Shown: positions 1 to 9,477, counted from the stretch's first letter. The stretch: 64,000 nucleotides of DNA from an uncultured Eggerthellaceae bacterium (GCA_934670115.1 CAKUOV010000002.1:51823-115822), one strand, 5' to 3'. Numbers and translations are program-made. The notes: generated from the letters alone by a model not told the origin.

Positions 1-324
1 GTGCTTTCGGGCGTGTTGGTTATGATTGAGGATTTGGGCATTGAGTGCGACGACATTCAAGAAGTGCTGATCGCGGGCGGTTTCGGCGAGTATTTGAACT
101 TGGAAAACGCAGCTGCCATTGGGCTTTTCCCGGCGCAGCTTTTGCCGCGGACGCGCAGCGTGGGCAATTCTTCGTTGGAAGGCGCGACCCAGGCGGTGCT
201 GTCGCATGCGGCAGCCGACGCCCTGAACAGCGTTTCTACCGAGTGCCGCTACATTGAGCTGTCCACCACGCCGGCTTTTAACGAGTACTACGTGGAGAAC
301 ATGTACTTCGAAGACGAAGAGTAA
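1..324 (+). CDS. C-terminal part of an ASKHA-domain (RACo-like, DUF4445) corrinoid/ferredoxin activator protein, cut by the window edge
   Basis: The frame is open from base 1, so the gene starts upstream; the GTG at base 1 is unlikely to be the true start. The visible ~107 residues carry the ending typical of the DUF4445/RACo family: an IAGGFGEYLNLENA glycine-rich nucleotide-binding segment, a GNSSLEGA segment and an IELSTTPAFNEYYVENMYF tail. In this family a 2Fe-2S domain is followed by an actin-like ATPase fold that reductively reactivates corrinoid proteins of methyl transfer. The N-terminal iron-sulfur domain lies outside the window, so the substrate protein cannot be named. The stop is TAA at 322-324. 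Confidence 0.8.
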   Translation: MLSGVLVMIEDLGIECDDIQEVLIAGGFGEYLNLENAAAIGLFPAQLLPRTRSVGNSSLEGATQAVLSHAAADALNSVSTECRYIELSTTPAFNEYYVENMYFEDEE

Positions 325-348
325 GAAGGCGCTTCGGTTGGCGGAAGG

Positions 349-384
349 CGAAGGCGTCCGATGGTTTGACCGTCGGCGCCTTCG
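349..384. terminator. Hairpin after the ASKHA gene, possible terminator without a clear U tract
   Basis: Arms 349-361 and 373-384 pair with one bulged base around a short loop, 25 bp after the stop codon. No run of T follows, so it may be a weak terminator or an mRNA 3' end stabiliser. Confidence 0.4.
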
Positions 385-399
385 TACGTGTTGGAGCGT

Positions 400-600
400 T
401 TGCCTGGCAAGGGATTCACTCGGGCACTGAAACGCTTGCCCAACGAAGGTTTCGCTCAGAAGCTTCGCAGCCTTCGCTTCGCCTTGTTGGGCAAACGCGG
501 CATAAGGGCGTGCGGGAAGCGCCTGGCAAGGGCTTCGCTCAGAAGCTTCGTAGCCTTCGCTTCGCTCTTGCCGGTCGCTTCGGGCGGTAGAGTGCGCCGC
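400..600. repeat. Intergenic block with a duplicated 32-bp segment and an inverted repeat
   Basis: A 32-bp segment at 451-482 recurs at 534-565 with one mismatch in the middle. Each copy is preceded by a related CGCCTGGCAAGGG or CCTGGCAAGGG segment. Separately, GCTTGCCCAAC at 434-444 pairs with GTTGGGCAA at 486-494. The region codes for nothing convincing; it looks like decayed or duplicated hairpin DNA between the ASKHA gene and addB. Confidence 0.6.
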
Positions 601-635
601 AGGGGCACAATGGTGTTAGAGGAAAGGAGTTGCCC

Positions 636-3600
636 GTGCAGGAAATCGCGTGGGTGTCATATGATGGAGCGTTGCAAGACGCGTGCGAAACTGCGGGGCA
701 ACTTGTTTCTGAACAGGGAAGATGTGTTTTCTTAGTACGTGACTTTTCGAGCATTGCGCCCGTGAAGCGGGCGCTGGCGGCGTCGCATTGCGGTTTTGGC
801 GTGCAGGTGGCAACGCTGGCATCGTGGGTCGAGGATTTGTGGCAGCTGCATGGTACGGGTGCTCCTTTCGCGTCGGCGTTGCAGCGCTCTATGACGGTGC
901 GCCGCGCGTTGCAGCAGCGTTTCGATGCGGCGGAAGCTGTCGCGAAGGGGCAAGAGCCGGACGCGGATGCGCAAACGGCAACTGGTACTGGCGCGGCTGG
1001 CGTCACCGATGCGGCTGCGGCTGCGGCTGGCGCTACCGATGCGGCTGCGCAGGGCCAGTCGCCAGAAGAGGCGCAAAACCAGGCGTTCACTCCAGCCGAG
1101 GGCATGGTGCGCTTGATTGTGCGCCTTCTGCGTGAGTGCGCGCCTTTCTTTACTGAAGAAGCATTCGAACACGCGTTTGAACAGGCGTTTTTTCAAGGCG
1201 CGGCTGCTCTTCCCACGTTGAGCGCGGCGGAAAAAGAGATTGTCGTGCTTGTGCGGTGCTGTCTTGCATATCAAGAAGAGCTTGGTTGCATTGAGCCGGC
1301 GCTTGCGTGCGCGAATCTTGCGCGCCAGGGAGTAGCGGCTCAAACGTCGGTGGTGCTGCTTGATTGTAATCCCACGCCGGCGCAGGAGCTTTTGCTGGAA
1401 AGCGCAGCGGATGCAACTTTGTTCCGTGTATATGCGTGCGAGACAACCGAATCTGTTCGAAACAGCGAATTATCCCAGCTCAGCGCGGCGCTGTATCATC
1501 CTGATTATACGAATCCCCTTGTGCCAACGGGCCGTGTGCGCTTTGCGTTGCCCATGGGCGCGTATGCGTCACCGACGCTTTTGGCGGACGAACTTGAGCG
1601 CCTGGCTCACGATGGCAACAAAACCATTGCCGCTTCTTGCTTCGACTCCGTTGCAACGTTTGAGCAGCTGGCTCCGCGCTTGCGCGCCCGCCGTATCGCA
1701 TGCAGCGTGCGTGGGTCGGTTCCTCTTGCGCGCACGGCGTTTGGCGTGGCGTGGTTGTCGTTGGCGCAGTTTCTGCAAGACAGCAGCTTTGAAAATGCCG
1801 CGCTGGCCAGCGATTATGCTCTAAGTACGTTTTCGTTTATGAGTGCGGCTGCCGCTGCCGAGGCCGATGTATCGTTGCGCGGTTGGCGCGGCATCACGCG
1901 CGAATATGCGATCGAGGTTGCGGCCTCGCAGCAAAAAGAGCAGCATGCGGAATTTCTAGAAGCCATGGCGCAGGGTTGCTATGAGGACGCGCTTGAGTAT
2001 CAGTGCGCGTGGATTTCCAGGCAAACGCGCTGGTCAGAGGCATTTCGTGAAACACAGCTCGCTGCCGCCGCATACGCTTTGGAGGTACAGCGCTGTGTGA
2101 GTGAAATGGAGCTTTCGCAAGAGATTGCGCTTGCGGCATTCGCGGCGGCTGCCGTTGTTGTTGCCGCAAGAAGCGAATTGGACGAAGAAGCGATTGCGTC
2201 AGTTTCACTCATGAGCTTGAATGACCTGGGAAAATGCCCTCCTGCCTCGTTTGATGCGTGCGTGTTGACCGACTTGTCTGCCGATGCGTACTCGCTGGAT
2301 AACGATGAGCAGGCAATTGACGCGCTGCTGAAAAAATGCGGCTGCTATCAGCCCTCACGTAGAATTGAGCAGCTGCGCGCGTCGTTCTCGTGCGCTCTTG
2401 CTGCTGCAAGAAACCAACTGCTGATTCATCGCGTGCTGAAAGATGAAAAGACCGATGATCGGCGTCCCTCTGCGTTGTTTGACGAGGTGGTGGACTGTTA
2501 TCGTTCTGACCCGAAGAATTATAAGGAGCTTCACGAACTATGGGGCGTGTCGCACAACCTTGAGCCGCTTGTTGCAAGCTTAGGCGAAGAATGCATGACG
2601 CAGAATTGCACGGAAACGGGTCGGGTTCCTGCGCTTCTGACCAGGGCTGACGTTGCGGCGGGTGTTGCGCGCGCGGGCGACCCTGGGGAAGAGGCGGCGG
2701 CTGTTGCAGACGCTTCCTGCGAAGAAACGCCCGCTTTTGATGGCGGACCTCAAGTCTCGTTCGAGCTTTCCGCAGGTGAGGGGCGTGTTTTTCTTCCGAG
2801 TTCCTATGATGTTACTATGGCGCGTCCCGCTCATCTTTCGGCTTCTGCTATTGAGGTGTACCTTGAATGTCCTTTCAGGTGGTTCGTGCACAATCGCTTG
2901 GGCACGGCGCAAGTTCGCGCATCGCTTGATGCACGAGCACGGGGTACGTTTGCGCACGGGCTCCTTCGCGATTTCCACGAGGCGCTGCGGCAGGCGGGGC
3001 AGGTGCGTGTGACGCCCGAAAACGTTGAAGAGTCGCTGCTTTTGTTCGATTCGTTGTTTGACCAGCGCCTTCAGGCGGAGAGCGAGCGAAACGACAGAGG
3101 CCGGTCGATGGCGTATTTCCCGCTGAATAACCGCGAGTCGCTTGAGGTGCAGGCGTTTCGCAAGACGCTCAAGGGCTTTGTTTCGTGGGAAGCATCGTTT
3201 TTGCCGGAGTATCATCCGTTGGCGGGGGAGTTCTCGTTCGGGCGCGATGAGGTGCTGACGTATGCGGGGTATCCCCTGGTGGGAAGCGTTGACCGCATTG
3301 ATGTGGATGATCGAGGCAACGCGGTTATTCTTGATTACAAAGGCTCGGCAGGTGCAGGATACAACCATTTCACCAAGGAAACGAAGGAAGCGTCGAACGG
3401 CGCGGCGGCAGGTGCGGCTGCGGCTGTAGGCGCGGACGGCATTGCGCTTGCGGTCCTTCCCCAAAAAGTGCAGGCGCTCATATATGCCCAGATCGTTCGT
3501 CGAAAGTTGGACGTGAACCCCATGGGTGCGCTGTATGTTTCGTACGGCAAGGTAAGCGGGTGCGCCGGCTTGTTTGATGCGCTCAAGCTTGACCCGCAAA

Positions 3601-3839
3601 AGGATTTGTTGAACATTGCGGCGAAATATTGCGAGACAACGTCGTTTTTGGATACGTTGGACCAGGTAGAAGAGGCAATCGCGGCACGCCTTGACGGTAT
3701 ACGGGCGGGACGCATTGAGCCATGCCCGAGCGAGGACACGTGCAGATGGTGCGAAGTGGCGGGCGTGTGCCAGCAGCTGCGCCGGGGGCAATTGCAAGCA
3801 GAACAGCCCAACCAGGCTGAACAGATAAAGGGGATATAA
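636..3839 (+). CDS. addB: AddB-like subunit of an AddAB/RexAB double-strand-break nuclease (PD-(D/E)XK family)
   Basis: This 1067-residue protein is the nuclease partner of the AddA helicase encoded 2 bp downstream. The C-terminal RecB-type nuclease has the expected landmarks: a Cys in LECPFRWFV (~res 744), GTFAHGLLRDFHE (~773), the catalytic stretch VILDYKGS (~897) and a terminal CPSEDTCRWCEVAGVC (~1029). The Cys set matches the iron-sulfur cluster that pins the AddB nuclease domain. No Walker A is visible near the N terminus, so helicase activity should lie with AddA. A TTG at 630 abuts the ribosome site; GTG 636 is preferred because AGGAG (625-629) then sits 6 bases away. An Ala/Gly/Asp-rich insertion lies near residues 108-150. 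Confidence 0.85.
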   Translation: MQEIAWVSYDGALQDACETAGQLVSEQGRCVFLVRDFSSIAPVKRALAASHCGFGVQVATLASWVEDLWQLHGTGAPFASALQRSMTVRRALQQRFDAAEAVAKGQEPDADAQTATGTGAAGVTDAAAAAAGATDAAAQGQSPEEAQNQAFTPAEGMVRLIVRLLRECAPFFTEEAFEHAFEQAFFQGAAALPTLSAAEKEIVVLVRCCLAYQEELGCIEPALACANLARQGVAAQTSVVLLDCNPTPAQELLLESAADATLFRVYACETTESVRNSELSQLSAALYHPDYTNPLVPTGRVRFALPMGAYASPTLLADELERLAHDGNKTIAASCFDSVATFEQLAPRLRARRIACSVRGSVPLARTAFGVAWLSLAQFLQDSSFENAALASDYALSTFSFMSAAAAAEADVSLRGWRGITREYAIEVAASQQKEQHAEFLEAMAQGCYEDALEYQCAWISRQTRWSEAFRETQLAAAAYALEVQRCVSEMELSQEIALAAFAAAAVVVAARSELDEEAIASVSLMSLNDLGKCPPASFDACVLTDLSADAYSLDNDEQAIDALLKKCGCYQPSRRIEQLRASFSCALAAARNQLLIHRVLKDEKTDDRRPSALFDEVVDCYRSDPKNYKELHELWGVSHNLEPLVASLGEECMTQNCTETGRVPALLTRADVAAGVARAGDPGEEAAAVADASCEETPAFDGGPQVSFELSAGEGRVFLPSSYDVTMARPAHLSASAIEVYLECPFRWFVHNRLGTAQVRASLDARARGTFAHGLLRDFHEALRQAGQVRVTPENVEESLLLFDSLFDQRLQAESERNDRGRSMAYFPLNNRESLEVQAFRKTLKGFVSWEASFLPEYHPLAGEFSFGRDEVLTYAGYPLVGSVDRIDVDDRGNAVILDYKGSAGAGYNHFTKETKEASNGAAAGAAAAVGADGIALAVLPQKVQALIYAQIVRRKLDVNPMGALYVSYGKVSGCAGLFDALKLDPQKDLLNIAAKYCETTSFLDTLDQVEEAIAARLDGIRAGRIEPCPSEDTCRWCEVAGVCQQLRRGQLQAEQPNQAEQIKGI

Positions 3840-3841
3840 CC

Positions 3842-6800
3842 ATGGGATACACGCCTGAACAGGAAAAATGCGTTATGCGCCTTGTGGGCCCCGTGGATGT
3901 CTCTGCGGGAGCCGGATCGGGTAAGACGTTCACGCTCACGGAACGCATCGCGCATGCGCTGGCTGATCCGGCGAGTGGCGTTGATGACATCGACCAGATT
4001 TTGGCCATTACGTTTACGAATAAAGCGGCGGCGGAACTGAAAGGACGCGTTCGTTCGACGTTGCGTGCGCAAGGACTGTTTGACCAGGCACGTAAGGTGG
4101 ATGGTGCGTGGATTTCCACGATTCACGGCATGTGCTCGCGTATCTTGCGCGCGAATGCACTGGAGATTGGCATTGATCCGGGTTTTTCGGTTATGGAAGA
4201 CTCGTCTGATGTTCTTGACCAGGCAATCGAGGAAGTGCTTGAGGAAAGCCGCGCAAGCGACTACCAGGCGTATCGGCAGTTGTTCGACGCGTATCCTGTG
4301 GCGGACTCACCTGCGGCTTTCGGTAGCGATTCGGTCACCAGCCTTCTGAACACGCTTCTGGCGAAGGCGTATGAGCTGCCGAATGGTTTCGATGATTTGC
4401 AGCTTATCGCGTCACGCGAAGAGCCGGGCCAGCTTGCGCGGCAGCTTCTGGCGGTTTACGAGGACTCGCTTGCGCTGATGGAGCAGATAAAGGAAAGCGC
4501 CACGCAGGCGCAAAACAAGCTGACGTGCGAACAAGCACTCGATGCGCTGAATGACCTGATGGAAAGCGATTCTTCGCAGGTATACGGCGTTTTGAGTTTG
4601 TGCCGGCGTTTGGATGGGCGCTGCGGAAGCAAAGAACAGAAGGCGCTTATCAAGGAGCTGAATGCGCGTTTCGATGAAACGGCGCTGCGCATTTTGCTGT
4701 GCAAGAGTGCGCTTATTTTCGATCAGCTGGTTCAGCTTGCGCGTAAAGTTGACGAGCTTTTTGCCGCGAAAAAGCAACGTCTTGCCGTGTTGGATAACAG
4801 CGACTTGATTCGCCAGGCCCTTCGTGCGCTTGAGAACCACCAGGTCAAAGCGCTGTATGAGAATAAATTCCGTTTGGTGATGGTCGATGAGTTCCAAGAC
4901 ACCGATGCGCTGCAGCTGGCAATTGTAAGCAAGCTTTCCGGTGCGGGGCAGCGGTATTTGTGCACCGTGGGCGATGCGCAGCAAAGTATTTATCGCTTCC
5001 GTGGCGCCGACGTTGCGCTGTATCGCACGTATCAGCAGGAGATGTTTTCCGAGCGGATTCTTGCGGAGGGCGGCGAGCCGTGTGCGCTGCAGCTTACGCG
5101 AAACTTCCGCAGTCATGGCGATGTGCTGGCATTTGTGAAGAAGGTTTGCGCTCAGCAATCCGTGTTTGGCCAGGACTTTCTTGATTTGCAGGCGGTTTAT
5201 GATGGCGCGGGGTATCGTGCGCGCGATCCGCGTATTTTCATGGACGTTACCATGCGCCATAAGGGAAAAAGTGCTGAAGTGGGCTCGAAAGACGATGCAT
5301 TTGGCGCGCAAGCTCAGCGCATTGCGGAGTATTTTGCGCGCATGCGCGCGGCGGGTCACGATCTGTCGCAAATGGTGCTTTTGCTGGGAACCACAACGCA
5401 CGCGGATTTGTACGCTCAGGCGCTGCGCCAGGCGGGCTTCGATTGCGTGATTACCGGCGGCTCGCTGTTTGCGCAGTCTGATGAAGCGCAACATATGGTG
5501 TTGCTGTGCCGCGCTTTGGTGAATTTCAGGGATACCGAAGCGTTGGCAAATGTCCTGATGGGGCCGCTGTTCCAGCTTTCGTCCGACGAGCTGCTTGGTC
5601 TTGCAACCACATGGGACAGCAAGGCGCAAAAGATGGTGTCGTGCGGGCTTGATCAGGGGTTGGCACGTTGCATGCGCACTGCGGCCGCTCGAGGCGCGGG
5701 TGGTGCCGATAGCGCCGCTGATGCCGGTGCGAATGCTGTTGCCGCTGGTGAAGATGCTGTGCCCGTTGCCGTTGCGCCTGCGAGTGCGGATTCTGTCAGC
5801 GAAGCGGCTGGGGCTGCTGGGTTTGCAGGCGCTTTCCAGGGTGACGTTGATGCGTTTTCTCCCGTTGTTACGCATGCCGCGCGTTTGCTGTTCGCTGCGC
5901 GTGAATCGCTGCGGACCCAACCGCTTTCGCGTGCGCTGCTGCGTCTTTTGTGGCAAAGCGGCTGTTTCGCGCGCCTTGAAAACCAGGGAGCGCAGGGCAG
6001 TGCATGCATTGGCAATTACCTGAAGGCGCTGCGTCTGATTGAGAGCATAGAAAAGGAAGGCGGTGTTGGGCCTGTTCAAACCGCCGAGCAGTACGATGCT
6101 TCGATCTCGGCGGGCCTGAAGGAGGCGCCTGGCGCGCTGAACGTTCACGAGCAGCAAGCTATTCGCATCATGACCATCCATGCATCCAAAGGCCTGGAGT
6201 TTCCCATTGTTGCCATGGCTGATTTTGCGAAAACGCCGCGTTCGGAAAGCTTGCTTGTTGCGCGCTTCCAGGGAAAGACGTATGCCACGCTTTTCCCGAA
6301 AAGCGAGAAGCTCGGCTCGAAGACGTACGGCAAATCGCTGCAAATGGGTCTTGTCGATGAAGACGAAGAACCCAGCGTTGACGCTTTGACCAGCGATGAT
6401 AGCCTGAAAGCGCAAGTACTGCTGCAGCGCTGCTCGCTTGCCGACGAAGCCGCCGAAGGCCAGCGCCTTTTCTACGTGGGCGCCACGCGTGCGAAAGAAG
6501 CGCTGGGTCTTTTCGTCTCCACGCAAGAGGGCGGTGACTTCGATGCCATGTACCCTGGTGCGTACGGCGATGTCGTCCGTGCGCTTTTTGGCGACGAAGG
6601 CGTGATTCCCCTTGGTGAAAGCTTTGTGGATTACGGTGGCTCCGAGCCGGCTCAGATTTGCTGCCGGTATTACGAAAAGCCTGATGGGGAAGGTGCCGAT
6701 GCAACTTTTGGTGCGGATGGCGAAGACGATAGCGCGGGTGCGGCTTCCGATGCTGCGACTCCCGGTGATGCGGATGCGGTCGCTGACTTGGACGCGAATG

Positions 6801-7630
6801 TGCGCGCGGATGCAGCTGCGGCCCCGGTCCCTTCGCGTTTCTTGTTCGACCTTTCGGGCGAGACGCCGCTCAATGTTGTTGCGGGCGGTTTTGACCCGCG
6901 GCCAACAGGTGTGTTCTCGTATTCGTCGCTCGAGGGTGAGCATGTGCCGTTAACGCAGCTCGAGGGCCTGTGGGATACCGCCCAGGAAGAGGGGGACAGC
7001 CTTGCGGATGCGCTGCGGTACTTCTCTGCCGATGATGATAAGGCCACGGATTTTGGTTCAGCGCTGCATCGCCTATGCCAACTTTCGTTTATCGAATCTC
7101 CTGAAAAAGCGTCTGACCAGCTTGAATGCATTGCGAAGACGTATCAAGTTGCGGATGTGCAACGTTTGACGGCGGCGTTCGAGCGTTGGTTGGGGTCTGC
7201 CGCCTGCAAGCGTGCGCGGGCGGCGCAGCAATGTCTTCCCGAGCATTCTTTCGTGGTGCCGTTTGGGAATACGGACCAGGTGCTTGAAGGTGCGTTCGAC
7301 TTGTTGTGCGTTGAAGGGTGCGGCGTGCAGGAAAATAGCGAACAGACGACTGGGGCGCCGAAGTGGCAGCGCGCGTACGTTGTTGACTACAAGACGGGAG
7401 GTAAGGCGGCCGAAACGCCCCAGGAGCTTCATGAGAAACACGGACTTCAGGCGTGCTGTTATGCCTATGCGCTTCTGAACTGCGGCTTCGATGCTGTCGA
7501 TATGGACTTCGTGCGAGTAGAGCAGGCAGATCCGCAAGGATCTGACACGCTGCAAACGGTGTTATTCCGCTTCGACCAAAGCGATCTTGCACGTATTGAA
7601 GGCATCATTGCCGCCCAGGTGGAAAAGTAA
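3842..7630 (+). CDS. addA: AddA-type UvrD/RecB helicase-nuclease
   Basis: A 1262-residue superfamily 1A helicase with a C-terminal nuclease, acting with AddB on broken DNA ends to start recombinational repair. Motif I is SAGAGSGKT (res 21-29), motif II VDEFQDTD (~348), then GDAQQSIYRFRGAD, RIMTIHASKGLEFP and RLFYVGATRAKE. The nuclease signature VVDYKTGGKA is at ~1180. Two low-complexity Ala/Gly/Asp insertions (near residues 620-670 and 945-1000) interrupt otherwise conserved regions; similar inserts occur in AddB, EcfA and the DarT protein. It starts 2 bases after the addB stop, with AAAGGGG in the addB end as ribosome site, so the two are almost certainly one transcript. Confidence 0.92.
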   Translation: MGYTPEQEKCVMRLVGPVDVSAGAGSGKTFTLTERIAHALADPASGVDDIDQILAITFTNKAAAELKGRVRSTLRAQGLFDQARKVDGAWISTIHGMCSRILRANALEIGIDPGFSVMEDSSDVLDQAIEEVLEESRASDYQAYRQLFDAYPVADSPAAFGSDSVTSLLNTLLAKAYELPNGFDDLQLIASREEPGQLARQLLAVYEDSLALMEQIKESATQAQNKLTCEQALDALNDLMESDSSQVYGVLSLCRRLDGRCGSKEQKALIKELNARFDETALRILLCKSALIFDQLVQLARKVDELFAAKKQRLAVLDNSDLIRQALRALENHQVKALYENKFRLVMVDEFQDTDALQLAIVSKLSGAGQRYLCTVGDAQQSIYRFRGADVALYRTYQQEMFSERILAEGGEPCALQLTRNFRSHGDVLAFVKKVCAQQSVFGQDFLDLQAVYDGAGYRARDPRIFMDVTMRHKGKSAEVGSKDDAFGAQAQRIAEYFARMRAAGHDLSQMVLLLGTTTHADLYAQALRQAGFDCVITGGSLFAQSDEAQHMVLLCRALVNFRDTEALANVLMGPLFQLSSDELLGLATTWDSKAQKMVSCGLDQGLARCMRTAAARGAGGADSAADAGANAVAAGEDAVPVAVAPASADSVSEAAGAAGFAGAFQGDVDAFSPVVTHAARLLFAARESLRTQPLSRALLRLLWQSGCFARLENQGAQGSACIGNYLKALRLIESIEKEGGVGPVQTAEQYDASISAGLKEAPGALNVHEQQAIRIMTIHASKGLEFPIVAMADFAKTPRSESLLVARFQGKTYATLFPKSEKLGSKTYGKSLQMGLVDEDEEPSVDALTSDDSLKAQVLLQRCSLADEAAEGQRLFYVGATRAKEALGLFVSTQEGGDFDAMYPGAYGDVVRALFGDEGVIPLGESFVDYGGSEPAQICCRYYEKPDGEGADATFGADGEDDSAGAASDAATPGDADAVADLDANVRADAAAAPVPSRFLFDLSGETPLNVVAGGFDPRPTGVFSYSSLEGEHVPLTQLEGLWDTAQEEGDSLADALRYFSADDDKATDFGSALHRLCQLSFIESPEKASDQLECIAKTYQVADVQRLTAAFERWLGSAACKRARAAQQCLPEHSFVVPFGNTDQVLEGAFDLLCVEGCGVQENSEQTTGAPKWQRAYVVDYKTGGKAAETPQELHEKHGLQACCYAYALLNCGFDAVDMDFVRVEQADPQGSDTLQTVLFRFDQSDLARIEGIIAAQVEK

Positions 7631-7634
7631 CAAA

Positions 7635-7673
7635 GGTGAAGAAGCGGCGGAAAAAGCCCGTCGCCTCTTCACC
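7635..7673 (+). terminator. Terminator of the addBA operon
   Basis: Arms 7635-7649 and 7659-7673 form a ~15-bp stem with two mismatches, 4 bp after the addA stop. The downstream side runs directly into the 33-bp repeat at 7674. Confidence 0.7.
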
Positions 7674-7706
7674 TTGTTGACAAATTACCCCACCTTTTGT
7701 CAACAA
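7674..7706 (+). repeat. 33-bp dispersed hairpin, copy 1 (plus orientation)
   Basis: Arms TTGTTGACAAA and TTTGTCAACAA flank the constant loop TTACCCCACCT. Five further copies occur in the window (9306, 10286, 34496, 35055, 38774). This copy directly follows the addA terminator in the sense direction of the upstream gene. Confidence 0.9.
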
Positions 7707-7817
7707 TCGAACCCGAGGTGCTACGTGCGTCTCGGATTTTTCATGCCTGATTGCGGCGTATTTGCGATTCGGCGCCTGCACTTGGGCTTGTCGGCAGCAT
7801 GTTGTCGTTTTTTTCAT

Positions 7818-7992
7818 CCCAATGTGCAAAATATTCCTGTTAGGAGTACCTTGGGGAGCATTTGCGATTCGAGCATCCCCGCTAAAACCAGTGCAGACTC
7901 GCAAAAGCCCAGGTCGCGAATCGCAGGCAACAGATGAATGCCGATCATGGCTCTTTGCACCTGCCCCGAACAGGGATATTTTGCACATCGGG
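7818..7992. repeat. Long imperfect inverted repeat (~175 bp) in an intergenic region
   Basis: Arms 7818-7841 and 7969-7992 are complementary with three mismatches (core GTGCAAAATAT). Inside them, TTTGCGATTCG near 7860 can pair with CGAATCGCA near 7917, giving a nested second stem. A further copy of ATTTGCGATTCGG lies at about 7760. No open reading frame with family resemblance is present. It may be a small palindromic mobile element or a structured RNA; only one copy is seen here. Confidence 0.65.
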
Positions 7993-8047
7993 GTTGATTT
8001 CTTGACAAGATGCCCTGCGGCTTGGTGATTTCCGAGGAAGGTGGGGC

Positions 8048-8182
8048 TGTGAAGGGATGCCCGTCGGCAAGGGTCGAGCCGAGCTGCGACGCTTTGGATA
8101 AGTTGAGCGGGGCACGAGTGAAAAGAAGCATTATCCAAGCGGAGTCGTGAGGCGAGCCCTTGTCGACGGACATCTCTTCACA
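8048..8182 (+). repeat. TTATCCAAGCGGAGTC hairpin family, copy 1 (135 bp)
   Basis: Outer arms 8048-8090 and 8135-8182 pair over most of their length. The centre holds the constant GGATAAGTTGAG and GAAGCATTATCC segments found again at 25872-26001 (opposite strand) and 34912-35023. The outer-arm sequence is specific to this copy but still self-complementary. Confidence 0.85.
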
Positions 8183-8233
8183 TCGAATCGCGATAATTGC
8201 CGACAAAGAGTGGGGATTGCCCCTGTGCTCCCG

Positions 8234-9118
8234 TCACTTTTGAGCTGTTCTGACGTTCATAACCACAATGCCAGCGATGACAAGCGCCACACCCAGGATG
8301 CTTGTTGCGCTGGCTGGCTCGTGAAAAACTGCCACGCTCACCAGGCTGGCAACCACCACTTCCAGCGAGGCAATGACTGAAGCGCGTCCGTTTTCCACGT
8401 TAGCCAGGCCTTTTGTGTACAGCGCATACGGCGCAAGGCAGCAAATGATGCCTAAAAACAGGCACCATCCCATCACGGCAGGTGTCGCTTCTACGGCGGG
8501 CAGCGGTGCGGTTGCGTTGAGTGCAAGCGATGCTGCGGCCGAGAATAGAAACGTGTAAAACGACACAGTGTTCGAGCTGTACCCCTTCTGCAGGGCGAAG
8601 CGCCCAAAGATGCTGTAAAGGGCGTATCCGAAGCCTGACATAATACCCAGCAAGACTCCTATCAGGGAAAACGACGCACCCGATCCAATTAGACCCGAAG
8701 AGCACACCGCACCAGTCAGAACCAAGAACAACGCCACAACTTTGAGCGGCGTGATACGTTCTTTGAACAACGGCGCGGAGATAAGCACCACGAAAAACGG
8801 CGCGGTGTACAAAAGGACTACGGCGGCGGATAAGCTCATGTATGTTTGCGCCGTTGTGTAGCAAAAGTTGAACATCGTTAGGCTCAAAACGCCGGTGCCC
8901 ACAAAGCACCAAAGGTCTTTCAGGCGAATGCGCAGCGCCGTTCTGTCAGTGAGCAACAGCGCAACGAAGAAGATCGCAACGGCCACGGTGGGACGGATTG
9001 CTACCAGCATAAGGGGCGTGAACCCAGCAGCAATAAGGTTGCGATTCGCCAGGCCGATAAGCCCCCAGCAGGTGGCGGCCACCGCGATGAAAAGATATGA
9101 CAAGCGAGTGGTATTCAT
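8234..9118 (-). CDS. EamA/DMT-superfamily membrane transporter
   Basis: A 294-residue, very hydrophobic protein with about ten predicted membrane segments arranged as two five-helix EamA repeats (CWGLIGLANRNLIAAGFTPLMLVAIRP at the N terminus; GFGYALYSIFGRFALQKGYSS opening the second half). Members export amino acids or other metabolites; the substrate cannot be told from sequence. Two ATG codons compete, at 9127 and 9118. A TATAAT on the minus strand (9131-9126) ends 7 bases before ATG 9118 and overlaps ATG 9127, and no ribosome site is visible, so a leaderless message starting at 9118 is the likelier reading. It is divergent from the XRE gene. Confidence 0.85.
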   Translation of the reverse strand: MNTTRLSYLFIAVAATCWGLIGLANRNLIAAGFTPLMLVAIRPTVAVAIFFVALLLTDRTALRIRLKDLWCFVGTGVLSLTMFNFCYTTAQTYMSLSAAVVLLYTAPFFVVLISAPLFKERITPLKVVALFLVLTGAVCSSGLIGSGASFSLIGVLLGIMSGFGYALYSIFGRFALQKGYSSNTVSFYTFLFSAAASLALNATAPLPAVEATPAVMGWCLFLGIICCLAPYALYTKGLANVENGRASVIASLEVVVASLVSVAVFHEPASATSILGVALVIAGIVVMNVRTAQK

Positions 9119-9235
9119 GCAGGTCATTATAGAGGTGCTTGCCGGGAAAATGTTGCTTTTCGTTTACAAGCTTGCCAAAGGATGAATAGGGAAGGCGAAG
9201 GTGGTTGTGATGGCTTTGGGATCCTTCTCTTCGGC

Positions 9236-9247
9236 TTTTGTCAACAA
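9236..9247. repeat. Half copy of the 33-bp hairpin repeat
   Basis: TTTTGTCAACAA matches the right arm of the 33-bp element exactly; the loop and the other arm are missing. A full copy begins 59 bp further on. Confidence 0.55.
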
Positions 9248-9305
9248 TTGGTGCGGTGGATAGTTTTTGGCAACTATGATCATGAAGCTATAGGTTGGCG
9301 GCGCA

Positions 9306-9338
9306 ATGTTGACAAAAGGTGGGGTAATTTGTCAACAA
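9306..9338 (-). repeat. 33-bp dispersed hairpin, copy 2 (minus orientation)
   Basis: Same element as 7674-7706 in the opposite orientation, with one changed base in the outer arm (ATGTTGACA in place of TTGTTGACA). It ends 29 bp before the -35 box of the XRE gene. Confidence 0.9.
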
Positions 9339-9367
9339 AAACGGCTAAAATATTAGCTATTTTTTGC

Positions 9368-9395
9368 TTGACATTCGAATAAATAAGAGTAATAT
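9368..9395 (+). promoter_or_regulatory. Promoter of the XRE regulator gene
   Basis: TTGACA at 9368-9373 and TAATAT at 9390-9395 with a 16-bp spacer, in a strikingly AT-rich stretch for this genome. TATTAGCTA half-sites lie just upstream (9351-9359) and downstream. Confidence 0.75.
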
Positions 9396-9406
9396 ATACC
9401 ATACAT

Positions 9407-9424
9407 TAGCTAATATATTAGCTA
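9407..9424. promoter_or_regulatory. Perfect 18-bp palindrome, probable operator of the XRE regulator
   Basis: TAGCTAATATATTAGCTA is a perfect dyad immediately downstream of the -10 box. The same half-site occurs at 9351-9359, and a smaller dyad GTTAGCTAAC (9480-9489) overlaps the start codon. Three related sites around one promoter suggest autorepression; this is inference. Confidence 0.7.
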
Positions 9425-9477
9425 TAACATATTTAAATAAAACAGCAAATGCAGTATAAACACGCCACAAGGTTAAT

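Noticed and set aside
630..635. TTG start for addB two codons upstream of the GTG
   Set aside because: It directly abuts AGGAG, leaving no spacer; GTG 636 has proper spacing.
4412..6943. 843-codon open frame antisense to addA
   Set aside because: It mirrors the addA coding strand, is Arg/Gln/His-rich and has no family motifs; a shadow of GC-biased codon use.
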